Notes: generated from the letters alone by a model not told the origin. Shown: positions 27,765 through 37,206, counted from the stretch's first letter. The stretch: DNA of 64,000 nt from Thalassospira profundimaris (GCF_003326675.1 NZ_JPWF01000013.1:1-64000); one strand, 5' to 3'. Numbers and translations: made by a program.

Positions 27765-29129
27765 ATGACACTTCGTGTTGCGATCATCGGAGCCGGCCCG
27801 TCGGGCATGGCGCAAATGCGTGCATTCCAGTCAGCAGCAGCCAAAGGGGCCGAGATCCCCGAGATTGTCTGTTTTGAGCGCCAGGAAGACTGGGGCGGGC
27901 TTTGGAATTACACCTGGCGCACCGGTCTTGATGAATATGGCGAACCGATCCACGGATCGATGTATCGCTATTTGTGGTCAAACGGACCCAAGGAATGCCT
28001 TGAATTTGCCGATTACACATTCGAGGAACATTTCGGCAAACCGATTGCGTCCTATCCGCCGCGCGCGGTGATCTGGGATTATATCAAGGGCCGGGTGGAA
28101 AAGGCCAATGTGCGCCCGTGGGTGCGGTTCAGAACGCCGGTACGCAGTGTTGAATTTGATGATGCGTCACAGACCTTTACGGTCACCTCGCATGATCTCA
28201 AAAACGATATCATCGCATCCGAGGAATTTGATTATGTGATCGTCGCGAACGGTCACTTTTCGACGCCAAATGTGCCGGAATTCCCGGGTTTCGAGACCTT
28301 TGGTGGGCGCGTTCTGCATGCCCATGATTTCCGCGATGCGCTTGAATTCAAAGATAAAGACATCCTGATCATCGGCACATCCTATTCGGCCGAGGATATC
28401 GGATCGCAATGCTATAAATATGGCTGCAAATCCGTCACGGTCAGTCACCGCACCAATCCCATCGGCTTTGATTGGCCCGATAACTGGGCCGAGGTGCCGC
28501 TTTTGACCAGGGTCGAGGGCAATACGGCTTATTTCAAGGATGGATCATCACGTGATGTCGATGCGATTATCCTGTGTACCGGCTATCAGCATCACTTCCC
28601 GTTCCTGACCGATGATTTGCGCTTGAAGACCGCTAACCGATTGTGGCCATTGGGTCTTTATAACGGGGTGGTGTGGGACGAAAACCCAAAATTGATGTAT
28701 CTGGGCATGCAGGACCAGTTCTATACCTTCAACATGTTTGATGCACAGGCATGGTATGCGCGTGATGTCATCATGGGCCGTCTTGATTTGCCGTCAAAGG
28801 ACGTGATGAAGGCGGATAGTCAAGCCTGGCGGGACCGCGAAGAAGGCCTGAAAGACGATCATGACATGATCTGGTTCCAGGGCGATTACACCGCCCATCT
28901 TATTGAAATGACAGACTATCCGATGTTTGACATCGAAGGGGTCAACAAGACTTTCGAGGAATGGGAACATGACAAGGCCCATGACATTATGGGCTATCGC
29001 AACAAGTCATACAGGTCACTTATGACCGGCAACATGTCCCCGGCCCATCATACGCCCTGGCTTGATGAGCTTGACGACAGTCTGGATGCTTATTTGCAAA
29101 CTGGATTAAAAAGCAGCGCTGCAGAATAA
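27765..29129 (+). CDS. tmm: Trimethylamine monooxygenase
   Basis: The 454-aa flavoprotein is a bacterial FMO. It shows the FAD motif IIGAGPSG near residue 7, the FMO fingerprint [13 protein letters not shown] and the NADPH-site segment [14 protein letters not shown]. It oxidises TMA to TMAO. Its place directly after dmmDABC and close to tdm gives the enzyme order for TMA breakdown. The ATG at 27765 is required to retain the N-terminal beta strand of the FAD domain, although a stronger ribosome-binding site lies before an out-of-frame ATG at 27740. Confidence 0.93.
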   Translation: MTLRVAIIGAGPSGMAQMRAFQSAAAKGAEIPEIVCFERQEDWGGLWNYTWRTGLDEYGEPIHGSMYRYLWSNGPKECLEFADYTFEEHFGKPIASYPPRAVIWDYIKGRVEKANVRPWVRFRTPVRSVEFDDASQTFTVTSHDLKNDIIASEEFDYVIVANGHFSTPNVPEFPGFETFGGRVLHAHDFRDALEFKDKDILIIGTSYSAEDIGSQCYKYGCKSVTVSHRTNPIGFDWPDNWAEVPLLTRVEGNTAYFKDGSSRDVDAIILCTGYQHHFPFLTDDLRLKTANRLWPLGLYNGVVWDENPKLMYLGMQDQFYTFNMFDAQAWYARDVIMGRLDLPSKDVMKADSQAWRDREEGLKDDHDMIWFQGDYTAHLIEMTDYPMFDIEGVNKTFEEWEHDKAHDIMGYRNKSYRSLMTGNMSPAHHTPWLDELDDSLDAYLQTGLKSSAAE

Positions 29130-29192
29130 CGCTTATTATTAAATAGAAACTAATAATCCTGCTGTCATCTCCTGACAGAGAAACCTCGCAGT

Positions 29193-29224
29193 CACCCCAG
29201 CGCCAAGGCGCGGTGTTTTCTTTT
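29193..29224 (+). terminator. Terminator-like stem after tmm
   Basis: An imperfect stem (CACC...GCG / CGC...GGTG) around CCAAGG is followed by TTTTCTTTT, about 65 nt after the tmm stop. A smaller CTGTC/GACAG stem lies just before it at 29162-29178. Confidence 0.45.
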
Positions 29225-29280
29225 GTATGAGGATTGGGTTTTGCGGGGTCATGATGCCCAAGGCATCCACAAGTGAAATC

Positions 29281-29400
29281 GCAGAGGGAGTAGCTGCGGA
29301 GAAGCCGAGATGGGGTTGTATCGGAGAGGGGGTAGCTGCGGCGAGGTTGAGATGGGCTTTGATTTGAGACGAGGTAGCTGCGGCGAGGCTGGGATGAGGA
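29281..29400. repeat. Three tandem 42-bp imperfect repeats
   Basis: The core GTAGCTGCGG starts at 29290, 29332 and 29374, exactly 42 nt apart, with similar flanks of the GAGATGGG type. The period is a multiple of three, so a minus-strand frame reads as 14-residue Ala/Pro-rich repeats, but there is no other sign of a gene. Confidence 0.8.
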
Positions 29401-29532
29401 TGGACCGGGGACGGGCAGCGCTGTGGCAAAGCTAAGGAGGCATTGGGTTGGAGCTGGACCGGGATTGGAGTTGGGACGGGTAAGACCGGACTGGGGCCGA
29501 GGTCGATCAGGAGGGATGGGCTGGATTAGGCT

Positions 29533-29571
29533 GGGTTAGTTGGGTTTTGGGCAGGGTTGGGTAGGGCCGGG
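29533..29571 (+). other. G-quadruplex-type motif (seven GGG runs)
   Basis: GGG runs at 29533, 29542, 29549, 29554, 29559, 29564 and 29569 are separated by loops of 2 to 6 nt, matching the usual G3N1-7 quadruplex pattern more than once. It is on the plus strand, beyond tmm and antisense to readthrough from tdm. Confidence 0.7.
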
Positions 29572-29740
29572 AAAGGTCGGGCAGGACTGTGAGGTTTGGA
29601 GCTGGGCCGACAGATTACTCAGGATTAAGCAAGGTCTGGTGGGGCTGGGCAGGATCGGGAGAGATCGGGCGGGGCTGGTAAGGCTGGAAAGTTCGGAGCT
29701 GGGTTGGGCAAGGTCGAGTGGGACCAGTGCAGATGTGCTG

Positions 29741-29860
<120 letters not shown>

Positions 29861-29908
29861 CGGGCTGGATGGCTTTTTCGCCGAGGATTGCGATGGGCGG
29901 GATGAAGA

Positions 29909-29942
29909 AAAGCACGCCGGGCTGGGATGGCGGGCGTGCTTT
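29909..29942. terminator. Stem-loop terminator at the 3' end of tdm
   Basis: AAAGCACGCC (29909-29918) and GGCGTGCTTT (29933-29942) are perfectly complementary. On the minus strand the stem is followed by T-rich TTCATC. It lies 34 nt beyond the tdm stop. Confidence 0.65.
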
Positions 29943-29976
29943 GGATGGGTTTGCAGGAATGTGAGGATTCTTCGTG

Positions 29977-32358
29977 TTATGATCTTGGCTTGGTTTTTTC
30001 CGGGTCGTAATGCGGGAAAGCGGTGATTTTGGCGGGCAGGCGCATCATGTGGCCGTCAAGTTTGCCAATCTCGACCTCGGTGCCAAGATCGGCGTGGGCG
30101 ATGTCGATGCGCGCAAGGGCGATGTTTTTGCCGAGGATCGGAGATCGCATCGCGCTGGTGACAACACCGATCTGGGCGCGCCCGATATGGACGCAGTCGC
30201 CGTGGCTGGCGGCGACATTGCCATCAATCTCGATCCCGACCAGTTTGTGGGATGGATGATCCTTGCGCCGGATCAGGGCATCGCGGCCGATAAAGTCGTC
30301 TTCCTTGGATTTCAACGGCACGGTAAAGCCGATCCCGGCTTCGAACGGATCGGTCTGGTCGGAAAATTCGTAATTGGCGAAAATCAGCCCGGCTTCGATC
30401 CGCACCATATCAAGGGCGGCAAGCCCCATCGGGGTCAAGCCGTGCGGTTCCCCGGCGTCCCGGATCGCATCAAAGACCGTCAGCGCATCCTTGGGATGGC
30501 ACCAGACTTCATAGCCGAGTTCCCCGGTATAGCCGGTGCGCGAGATAACGACAGGTGCGCCTTTGGCATCCCCGATCCGGCCAATGGTGAATTTGAACCA
30601 GCCGACTTCATCAAGCTTGGGCTGATGGGGTGGTGTCCAGATAACTTCGCGCAGGATATCGCGGCTTTTGGGTCCCTGAACGGCGATATTGTGCATCTGA
30701 TCGGTTGATGAACGGATCAGAACATGCAGGCCAAGCTTGGCGGCCTGTTCGCGCAACCAGATACCGCTGTAATCATCGCCGCAAATCCAGCGGAAATTAT
30801 CCTGCCCAAGGCGCAGCAAAGTACCGTCATCAATCATCCCGCCGTGCGGATAGCACATGGCGGAATAAACGACCTGACCAATGCCGAGCTTTTTGACATT
30901 GCGGGTCAGGCAATGCTGCATCAGGGTTTCACTGTCGGGGCCGGTGATTTCGAATTTGCGCAGGGCCGAAAGGTCGATCACGACGGCCTTTTCGCGGCAG
31001 GCATAATATTCTTCGATCATGCCAAAGCCGGTATATTCGTGCGCCAGCCAGAACCCCTTATAGTCAACAAAGTTGCGGGTCAGTTCGCCAAAACGCGGGT
31101 GAAAGGCAGTTTCTTTGGTCATTTTTGCTTCGGCCTCTGCTGTCGGGCGCCAGGCAACGGCATGGGTGAATTTTTCGGTGCTGTCATAGGCACGGATATG
31201 AATGTCGGTCGGTTTCCAGCCATTGGCCGCCGTGGTGTCATCAGGGCAGGCCGACGATACACAGACCAGATCGGTCATGGCGCGGAGCAACACGTAATCG
31301 CCCGGACGTGACCAGGGCTGATCGGCATACATCACACCGTGATCATCAATGCCGGTATTGAAAAAGAAATTGATCGCCATCCAGCCGGATCGCGGATCAA
31401 CCCCGTGTGCGGCAAGGGCCCCGTTGAAATTATCGGTGCAGTTCACATGCCCCGGATAACCGATATCGTCGTAATATTTGGCGGCACAGGCCATGGCAAA
31501 GGCATCGTGGCGTCCGCAGGTATCCTGGATAACCTCGACCAGCGGGTCCATGTCCTGATCATAATATTTGCCATGCAGGCCGGGCATGGGATAGGCGTGC
31601 CCCATCAGTGTGCGCGTGGTGGTGACATCCAGCGGGTTCTGGATGCCGCGATCAAGTTTGCGGGCATCAAAGCATTGAAAATCGGTGCATTGCCGCCCGT
31701 CGACATCAAGAATCTGAATGTAATCACCAGCCTTGATTTCATAGGCTTGTGCGGTGGCGGCATGCACGCGCAGATCAAGATTCGGGTCGGCCAGCGGGTC
31801 CGGCAAGGCAAAGCTGTATGTGTCATGGTGATGGGCACGTTTGATTTCGGCCGCAATCGGGCTTGCCGTGTTGTGGGCATCAATTTGCATGATCGGCGCA
31901 GGCGTGGCGATGATGACAAATCCGTCAAACTGTGCGGTCAATTCGATCCTGTCCCCGGCCGGGCTGGCATTGCCGAACATGCGTAGCGCAAGGCAATTTT
32001 CAAGCGCGATATCGCGGCGTTTGAGAGTGGCAGCAAAGCGCGCAAGGCTTGTGTCATAGGGATTGCCCAGAAGGTCGATCAGGCCGCGTGGTTTGCCGTG
32101 CGGGAGTTGCTCGAAGATCGAGGGCAATGCGCCACCCGCCGGATCAAGGCCGATCAGTTCGACCGTTTGCATCCCTTCGATATTGGTCAGGGTGACAAGA
32201 TCGCCTTCGCGAAGGGCAATCAGGGCGGCCCCGCGACCGGGAATTTCATAGCGTTCGATATTGCGTGCCATCGCGGTGCGCCCGGCATTGAGGATGCGGC
32301 TGGGGCGTGCGGCGCGAACAGCATGGGGATAGGGAAGGGGGTGGGAAAGGTCGATCAT
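29977..32358 (-). CDS. tdm: Trimethylamine-N-oxide demethylase
   Basis: The 793-aa protein combines an N-terminal DUF1989-type region, apparently two tandem halves to about residue 400 (GAALIALREGDLVTLTNIEG and IKAGDYIQILDVDGRQC), with a C-terminal GcvT-like THF-binding domain from about 420. The latter shows VIDLSALRKFEITGPDSE, ISRTGYTGELGYEVWC and LAALDMVRIEAGLIF. This is the known Tdm layout: the N-terminal metal site cleaves TMAO to DMA and formaldehyde, which the C-terminal domain can trap on THF. Candidate metal ligands include the cysteines in QCTDFQCF and NCTDNF. Start at 32358 has AGAGG 6 nt upstream. It is convergent with tmm. Confidence 0.92.
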   Translation of the reverse strand: MIDLSHPLPYPHAVRAARPSRILNAGRTAMARNIERYEIPGRGAALIALREGDLVTLTNIEGMQTVELIGLDPAGGALPSIFEQLPHGKPRGLIDLLGNPYDTSLARFAATLKRRDIALENCLALRMFGNASPAGDRIELTAQFDGFVIIATPAPIMQIDAHNTASPIAAEIKRAHHHDTYSFALPDPLADPNLDLRVHAATAQAYEIKAGDYIQILDVDGRQCTDFQCFDARKLDRGIQNPLDVTTTRTLMGHAYPMPGLHGKYYDQDMDPLVEVIQDTCGRHDAFAMACAAKYYDDIGYPGHVNCTDNFNGALAAHGVDPRSGWMAINFFFNTGIDDHGVMYADQPWSRPGDYVLLRAMTDLVCVSSACPDDTTAANGWKPTDIHIRAYDSTEKFTHAVAWRPTAEAEAKMTKETAFHPRFGELTRNFVDYKGFWLAHEYTGFGMIEEYYACREKAVVIDLSALRKFEITGPDSETLMQHCLTRNVKKLGIGQVVYSAMCYPHGGMIDDGTLLRLGQDNFRWICGDDYSGIWLREQAAKLGLHVLIRSSTDQMHNIAVQGPKSRDILREVIWTPPHQPKLDEVGWFKFTIGRIGDAKGAPVVISRTGYTGELGYEVWCHPKDALTVFDAIRDAGEPHGLTPMGLAALDMVRIEAGLIFANYEFSDQTDPFEAGIGFTVPLKSKEDDFIGRDALIRRKDHPSHKLVGIEIDGNVAASHGDCVHIGRAQIGVVTSAMRSPILGKNIALARIDIAHADLGTEVEIGKLDGHMMRLPAKITAFPHYDPEKTKPRS

Positions 32359-32495
32359 TGTGGCCTCTGCGGTGAATGATCTGGGGTGCAAGTCAGATGT
32401 GGTCAGGGTGCCGGAATGTAGCGATATGCCCGGTGCCGGTCATGGTGCTTGCAAGGGAATGGCAGCCCGTTTTGGGGTGTCATTCGAAGAAAGAC

Positions 32496-32525
32496 CGAAA
32501 GGCCAGTTTTAAGGCTGGCCTTTCG
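32496..32525 (-). terminator. Terminator after the Amt companion gene
   Basis: CGAAAGGCCAG and CTGGCCTTTCG form a perfect 11-bp stem with an 8-nt loop, 73 nt beyond the small gene stop. On the minus strand it is followed by GTCTTTCTT. It separates the amt transcript from the tdm promoter at about 32359-32490. Confidence 0.75.
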
Positions 32526-32598
32526 CTGTGTTCGTGATGGGATGTTGTGCCGATTGGGTTCAGGGCAGGCTGGCAAAACATCCCGTCAGTCCCAAAGA

Positions 32599-32763
32599 TT
32601 ACATGTCTTTGTAGGCTTTGTTCTCGTGGGTGGCCATCGAAACGATGGTCCAGACACATACGCCAATACCGATCAGCGTGAACAGAGCCAGAAGGGCCGG
32701 TTTGTCAGCAAAGGTAAAATAGGCCTCTGCACCTTCCCAGCTGGTAATCGGAGATGTGTTCAT
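32599..32763 (-). CDS. 54-aa single-pass membrane protein paired with Amt
   Basis: The frame reads MNTSPITSWEGAEAYFTF, then one hydrophobic helix at about residues 24-43 (ALLALFTLIGIGVCVWTIVS) and a short polar tail ending NKAYKDM. AAGGAAA lies 7 nt before the ATG, and the gene starts 35 nt after the amt stop with the terminator after it, so it is the second gene of an amt operon. It could modulate or stabilise the transporter. I do not recognise a named family. Confidence 0.75.
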   Translation of the reverse strand: MNTSPITSWEGAEAYFTFADKPALLALFTLIGIGVCVWTIVSMATHENKAYKDM

Positions 32764-32798
32764 TTTCAGTTTCCTTGTCTTAAAGGATCAGGAACGGA

Positions 32799-34145
32799 TT
32801 ACTCGGCCGGGGTCGGCGAAGTAGGATCGTTGGTGAACGCAGCCGGAACAGAGCTTTCCGGATATGCGCTGACCGGGACTTCTGCCTTGTCGAGACCAGC
32901 CAGTTCTGCCTTCTCGGTAACACGCAGCAGACCGACGACCTTAAGAACGTAAGACAGGGCATAGCCCGGAACGAAACCAAGGATCATGAAGACAACCGCA
33001 CTGGAAAGCTGACCGACAAACGAGATGTCCGGACCGGCAACGTTCGGATAGCCCGATGCAAACAGACCCGCTGCAATAAGGCCCCAGACGCCGCCAAAGC
33101 CGTGAACGGCAACCGCGCCAACAGCATCGTCGATCTTGAATTTGCCAACGAGGATGTCGTTGAGTTTCGGCATGATGCAACCGCCAGCGAAGCTGACAAG
33201 GAAGGCAAAGCCCGGATAGTAAAGATCAAGAGCCGGAGCCGAAGAAATCACACCGATCAGTGCGCCCGACATCATCCAGAACGGATCACGGGTGACGAGG
33301 TAGGCACCGATCATGCCGCCTGCAACGCCCATCAGGGTGTTGAATGCGAATGCCGACAGGGTCGTCGGGGTGTTGTAGATGGTGGTCCACATGTCACCGG
33401 TATAGATGATGCAGCCGCCAAGGAAGCCAAAGAAGCCCATCACGATCAGCATCAGGCCAATCAGCGACATCGGCATGTTGTGGCCGTCGATATTGTTGAC
33501 CGTACCATCGGCATTGAAGCGACCGATACGCGGGCCGAGATTGATCAGAACACCAAGGGTGAAGAAGCCGGCAACGGTGTGCACGCAACCAGCAGCGCCA
33601 ACGTCATGAAGGCCCCACTCGGTGGTGAGCCAGCCATCCGGGTGCCAGCCCCAGGATGCGCCAAGGATCCAGACAACCGCGCCAAGGAAAATGGCAAGGA
33701 TGGTGAAGCCGGAAATACGGATACGTTCGATCACCGAACCCGACATGATCGAGGCGGTGGTTGCAGCGAACAGGGTGAAGGCCGCATAGAAGATGCCCGA
33801 TGCGTTATCGGTCAGGTTCGGACCCATGAATTCGCTCCAGGGCAGGCCTGCCTCGGAACCTTCGGCGATGCTGAAGCCTGACGGGAACGCCAGATAGATC
33901 CACCAGCCAACATAATAGAATGCCGGAATAAGGAATGCGAACGCGATCAGGTTTTTCATGCCCGATGCCAGCGCGTTCTTTGCGCGCGATGCACCCATTT
34001 CATACGCAAGGAAGCCTGCATGGATGGCAAGCATCAGTGCTGTACACCACCAATAGAAAACTTCGGAATTGATGGTCGTTGCCATGCTGAGTGATGACTC
34101 AAGGCTATCGAGCCTTGCCATCAACTCCGGTACGGATTGTTCCAT
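32799..34145 (-). CDS. amt: Ammonium/methylammonium transporter (Amt family)
   Basis: The 448-aa integral membrane protein has about eleven helices after a short N-terminal segment. Amt signatures include WIYLAFPSGF, DVGAAGCVHTVAGFF with the first pore His, and AVAVHGFGGVWG with the second. Its position inside the methylated-amine cluster suggests uptake of methylammonium or recapture of ammonium released by catabolism. No glnK gene is adjacent. The ATG at 34145 has GGAGAG 8 nt upstream; a longer upstream frame is not supported. Confidence 0.92.
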   Translation of the reverse strand: MEQSVPELMARLDSLESSLSMATTINSEVFYWWCTALMLAIHAGFLAYEMGASRAKNALASGMKNLIAFAFLIPAFYYVGWWIYLAFPSGFSIAEGSEAGLPWSEFMGPNLTDNASGIFYAAFTLFAATTASIMSGSVIERIRISGFTILAIFLGAVVWILGASWGWHPDGWLTTEWGLHDVGAAGCVHTVAGFFTLGVLINLGPRIGRFNADGTVNNIDGHNMPMSLIGLMLIVMGFFGFLGGCIIYTGDMWTTIYNTPTTLSAFAFNTLMGVAGGMIGAYLVTRDPFWMMSGALIGVISSAPALDLYYPGFAFLVSFAGGCIMPKLNDILVGKFKIDDAVGAVAVHGFGGVWGLIAAGLFASGYPNVAGPDISFVGQLSSAVVFMILGFVPGYALSYVLKVVGLLRVTEKAELAGLDKAEVPVSAYPESSVPAAFTNDPTSPTPAE

Positions 34146-34450
34146 TTTAGTCTCTCCATCACATAATGCCCCCCGATGGACATTCCTTTTATTAAAAATC
34201 AATTCATTGTAGTGAACAAGTTCAAATGTGTTTTTTATTGTGCGTTGCAAAAAATATAATAAAAATAAATAGTTAGTTAAGTTGGTGGATCGCCGATAGA
34301 TCAAATGTTTAAAAAATAGGCCTTGAAAAATTATGCATATCAAATATGCAGACTCGTTGAGTCGTGCCGATTCTGTCGAAATCGTTGTCCGGGATATGCG
34401 CCCCTCGGTTGGATAGGTTTCCTTGCCGAACGGGGTGGGGAATGCAGCGA
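34146..34450. promoter_or_regulatory. AT-rich amt promoter region with a 17-bp palindrome
   Basis: This 305-nt gap contains no gene. It is very AT-rich near amt. TGCATAT-CAA-ATATGCA at 34334-34350 is a perfect inverted repeat with 7-bp arms about 190 nt upstream of the amt start, a possible activator site. I looked for a sigma-54 GG/GC element and did not find a convincing one. Confidence 0.4.
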
Positions 34451-35515
34451 TCAGTCGCCGCGTGCCATGCTTGGCGTGATACCGTAGGTTGCCTTGTAGC
34501 TGCGCGAGAAATGGCTGCTGTTTGAAAAGCCGGTGGCAAAGGCAATTTCGGAAATGGTCAGGGCACTTTGGGTCAAAAGCCGGTGGGCATGATCAAGGCG
34601 GACCTGACGATAGGTTTCAAGGAACGACTTCCCGAGATGCTGATCAAACAGACGATCAAGCTGACGGGTGGACAGGCGGGCAAAGCGCGCCATTTCTTCG
34701 CGGGATTTCGGGTCTTCGATGGTGGTTTCCATCTTTTCGAGAACCCGCAACAGTCCCGGATGATGAAGGTTGTAACGTTCGGCAAGGGATGCGCGCTGTG
34801 ATCCGGTTGATGTGCCGACCTGGGTATGCAGGAACCAGTCCGAAACCCGGGTGGCGAAATCCGATCCGAGATTCTCGGCAATCATCGCATGCATCATATC
34901 AAGCGGCGCGACCCCGCCGCCACACGTGATCCGGTCGCCATCCATGACAAAGCGGGCACGCTGTGGTTCGAGATCGGGAAAGGCTTCGATCAGGGCCGGG
35001 GCATGTTCCCAATGGATGGTGAATTGGCGTTGTCCCAACAGTCCGGCAGCCGCCAGCACATAGGCCCCGCTGGAAATGCCGCCCATCCGCACGCCCCAGC
35101 GGGCCAGTTTGCGCAAGGCCGGCAGCATTCCGGGGGCCTGCCATTGCGACGGATGGCCACCGGCACAGACAAACAGGCTGTGCAAATTGGTCGGGGCCTG
35201 GGCCAGTGGCGTGGTCGGGACCGCTGTGCCCGAGGACGAGGCGATATGCCCGCCGGACACCGAATAATTCAGGATGTTGTACACCGGCCGCCCGGCCAGA
35301 AGATTGGCAGCCCGCAACGGTTCAATTGCCGAGGCATAGGACATCAGCGCGAAATCGGGCAGCAGAAAAAAGCCGATTTGTTGCGGGGCCGGGAACGCAG
35401 TCGGACCGGCGGGGGAGTGAGAATGCATTTGCGGCTGTGGTGACGATGTCTTGGCGGCAGGTGTGACCGGGGTGGCCGGTTTGGATTTGGCCCTGATTTC
35501 GGTTTCCGATGTCAT
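34451..35515 (-). CDS. GlxA-type transcriptional activator (DJ-1/PfpI domain plus AraC HTH)
   Basis: The 354-aa protein has a Pro/Ser-rich N-terminal extension and a DJ-1/PfpI-like ligand domain (about 45-215: IGFFLLPDFALMSYASAIEPLRAAN). A C-terminal AraC-type double HTH follows, with ARLSTRQLDRLFDQHLGK and ISEIAFATGFSNSSHFSRSYKATYG. Relatives such as GbdR and CdhR control genes for quaternary and methylated amines. It is divergent from mgdABCD and likely activates it. ATG at 35515 with AGGGG upstream is preferred over a GTG one codon earlier. Confidence 0.88.
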   Translation of the reverse strand: MTSETEIRAKSKPATPVTPAAKTSSPQPQMHSHSPAGPTAFPAPQQIGFFLLPDFALMSYASAIEPLRAANLLAGRPVYNILNYSVSGGHIASSSGTAVPTTPLAQAPTNLHSLFVCAGGHPSQWQAPGMLPALRKLARWGVRMGGISSGAYVLAAAGLLGQRQFTIHWEHAPALIEAFPDLEPQRARFVMDGDRITCGGGVAPLDMMHAMIAENLGSDFATRVSDWFLHTQVGTSTGSQRASLAERYNLHHPGLLRVLEKMETTIEDPKSREEMARFARLSTRQLDRLFDQHLGKSFLETYRQVRLDHAHRLLTQSALTISEIAFATGFSNSSHFSRSYKATYGITPSMARGD

Positions 35516-35576
35516 CACATGCCCCTGATCGCGCGTTTGGCGGCATCAAATGTGATGTCCCAAATATGTTATTAGA

Positions 35577-35591
35577 TGTCTTTTTTAGACA
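35577..35591. promoter_or_regulatory. Short inverted repeat in the glxA-type regulator/mgdA intergenic region
   Basis: TGTCT-TTTTT-AGACA lies midway in the 142-nt divergent gap. It could be a binding site for the adjacent AraC-type activator, though such proteins more often use direct repeats. Confidence 0.3.
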
Positions 35592-35657
35592 AGCTGGAAA
35601 TTGTGGCTCTGTCAAGATCGGTTGGTACCCGTTGCGGGCAACAGCGAAAGATCAAAG

Positions 35658-36908
35658 ATGCGTTATTCAGCCCTGTCATTGCTTGGCAATGCTTTTTCCA
35701 AGAACAAGAACTGGAAACCGGCCTGGCGCAATCCCGACCCGAAACCCCGTTATGATGTGATCATCATTGGCGGTGGCGGGCATGGATTGGCGACGGCCTA
35801 TTACCTTTCCAAGGTGTTTGGCGTCCGCAATGTGGCCGTTCTTGAAAAGGGCTATCTGGGGTCGGGGAATATCGGGCGTAATACGACGATCATCCGGTCG
35901 AACTATCTGCTTGAAGGCAATAACCCGTTCTATGAATTCTCGATGAAGCTGTGGGAAGGATTGGAGCAGGATTTCAATTTCAACGCCATGGTGTCCCAGC
36001 GTGGCGTGATCAATTTGTATCATTCCGACGTACAGCGCGATGCCTATACGCGGCGTGGCAATGCCATGCGGTTGCACGGGGTGGATGCAGACCTGCTTAA
36101 TCGTGATCAGGTGCGTGAAAAGCTGCCATTTCTGGATTACGACAATGCGCGTTTTCCGATCATGGGCGGTTTGATGCAGGCGCGTGGCGGTACGGTGCGC
36201 CATGATGCGGTGGCCTGGGGATTTGCCCGTGGGGCCGATCAGAACGGTGTTGATATCATCCAGAATTGCGAAGTCACGGCGATTGACCGTGATGGTGATC
36301 AGATCACGGGCGTTCAAACCACCCGTGGCGCAATCAAGTGCGGCAAACTTGCAATGGCGGTTGCGGGCAGTTCAAGCCATGTGGCGCAAATGGTCGATAT
36401 GCGCCTTCCTATTGAAAGTCACGCGCTTCAGGCGTTTGTGTCCGAGGGGTTGAAGCCGTTTATCGATACGGTCGTCACATTCGGGGCCGGGCATTTTTAT
36501 GTGTCGCAGTCCGATAAGGGCGGGCTTGTGTTTGGCGGGGATATCGAGGGGTATAATTCCTATGCCCAGCGCGGCAACCTTGCCTGTGTTGAACATGTTG
36601 CCGAGGCCGGAATGGCGATGATCCCGGCATTGTCGCGGGTGCGTATCCTGCGCAGTTGGGGCGGCATCATGGATATGAGCATGGATGGATCGCCGATCAT
36701 GGATCGGACCCATATCGGCAATCTCTATTTCAATGGGGGTTGGTGTTATGGCGGGTTCAAGGCGACGCCTGCATCGGGCTATTGCTATGCCCATTTGCTG
36801 GCGACCGATCGCCCGCATGAAACCGCGACCGCATTCCGCATGGACCGATTTGCACGCGGTTATCTGCTTGATGAAAAGGGCGTTGGTGCCCAGGCCAACC
36901 TGCACTAA
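35658..36908 (+). CDS. mgdA: N-methylglutamate dehydrogenase subunit A (SoxB-like)
   Basis: The 416-aa FAD protein matches the beta subunit of heterotetrameric sarcosine oxidase. It has the dinucleotide motif IIGGGGHGLATAYYLSKVFG, a RNTTIIRSNY flavin-attachment-like segment and the C-terminal YFNGGWCYGGFKATPASG. In a cluster making N-methylglutamate it is best read as MgdA. The four subunits mgdABCD follow the order SoxB-D-A-G. Sarcosine oxidase proper is the alternative; context favours N-methylglutamate. Confidence 0.87.
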   Translation: MRYSALSLLGNAFSKNKNWKPAWRNPDPKPRYDVIIIGGGGHGLATAYYLSKVFGVRNVAVLEKGYLGSGNIGRNTTIIRSNYLLEGNNPFYEFSMKLWEGLEQDFNFNAMVSQRGVINLYHSDVQRDAYTRRGNAMRLHGVDADLLNRDQVREKLPFLDYDNARFPIMGGLMQARGGTVRHDAVAWGFARGADQNGVDIIQNCEVTAIDRDGDQITGVQTTRGAIKCGKLAMAVAGSSSHVAQMVDMRLPIESHALQAFVSEGLKPFIDTVVTFGAGHFYVSQSDKGGLVFGGDIEGYNSYAQRGNLACVEHVAEAGMAMIPALSRVRILRSWGGIMDMSMDGSPIMDRTHIGNLYFNGGWCYGGFKATPASGYCYAHLLATDRPHETATAFRMDRFARGYLLDEKGVGAQANLH

Positions 36909-36927
36909 GCCGCAAAGGAATTTGGAA

Positions 36928-37206
36928 ATGAGCAGTCTTGTCAAATGTCCTCATTGCGGTTCCCGCCCCCGTGAGGAATTTACCGTGCGCGGCGAAGTCG
37001 CAACCCCGCGTCCGGTTGCGGGTGCGGATGAAAGCATCTGGTTTGATCATGTCTATCTGCGCGATAACCCGCGCGGGCAGCATCGGGAATATTGGCACCA
37101 TTCGGGCGGATGCCGTCGCTGGCTGGTGCTGGATCGCAACACGGTCACCCATGAAACCAGTAACGTGGTTGATGCCAGTACTCTTAAGGCGGAGGGCCGG
37201 GCATGA
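36928..37206 (+). CDS. mgdB: N-methylglutamate dehydrogenase subunit B (SoxD-like zinc subunit)
   Basis: The 92-aa subunit begins MSSLVKCPHCGSRPREEF with a CPHC zinc site. It contains the SoxD-type segments DHVYLRDNPRGQHREYW and HSGGCRRWLVLDRNT. It overlaps the start of the large subunit by 4 nt. Small delta subunits help assemble the complex. Confidence 0.9.
   Translation: MSSLVKCPHCGSRPREEFTVRGEVATPRPVAGADESIWFDHVYLRDNPRGQHREYWHHSGGCRRWLVLDRNTVTHETSNVVDASTLKAEGRA

Noticed and set aside
29139-29429. Minus-strand open frame with 14-residue Ala/Pro repeats
   Set aside because: It is explained by the 42-bp DNA repeat; no ribosome-binding site or neighbouring operon supports it.
34146-34343. 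Upstream extension of amt to 34343
   Set aside because: The extra 66 residues are AT-rich and unlike Amt N-termini, and a good ribosome-binding site precedes the ATG at 34145.
34146-34450. Sigma-54 promoter for amt
   Set aside because: I looked for a GG-N10-GC element in the minus-strand sense and found no convincing match.
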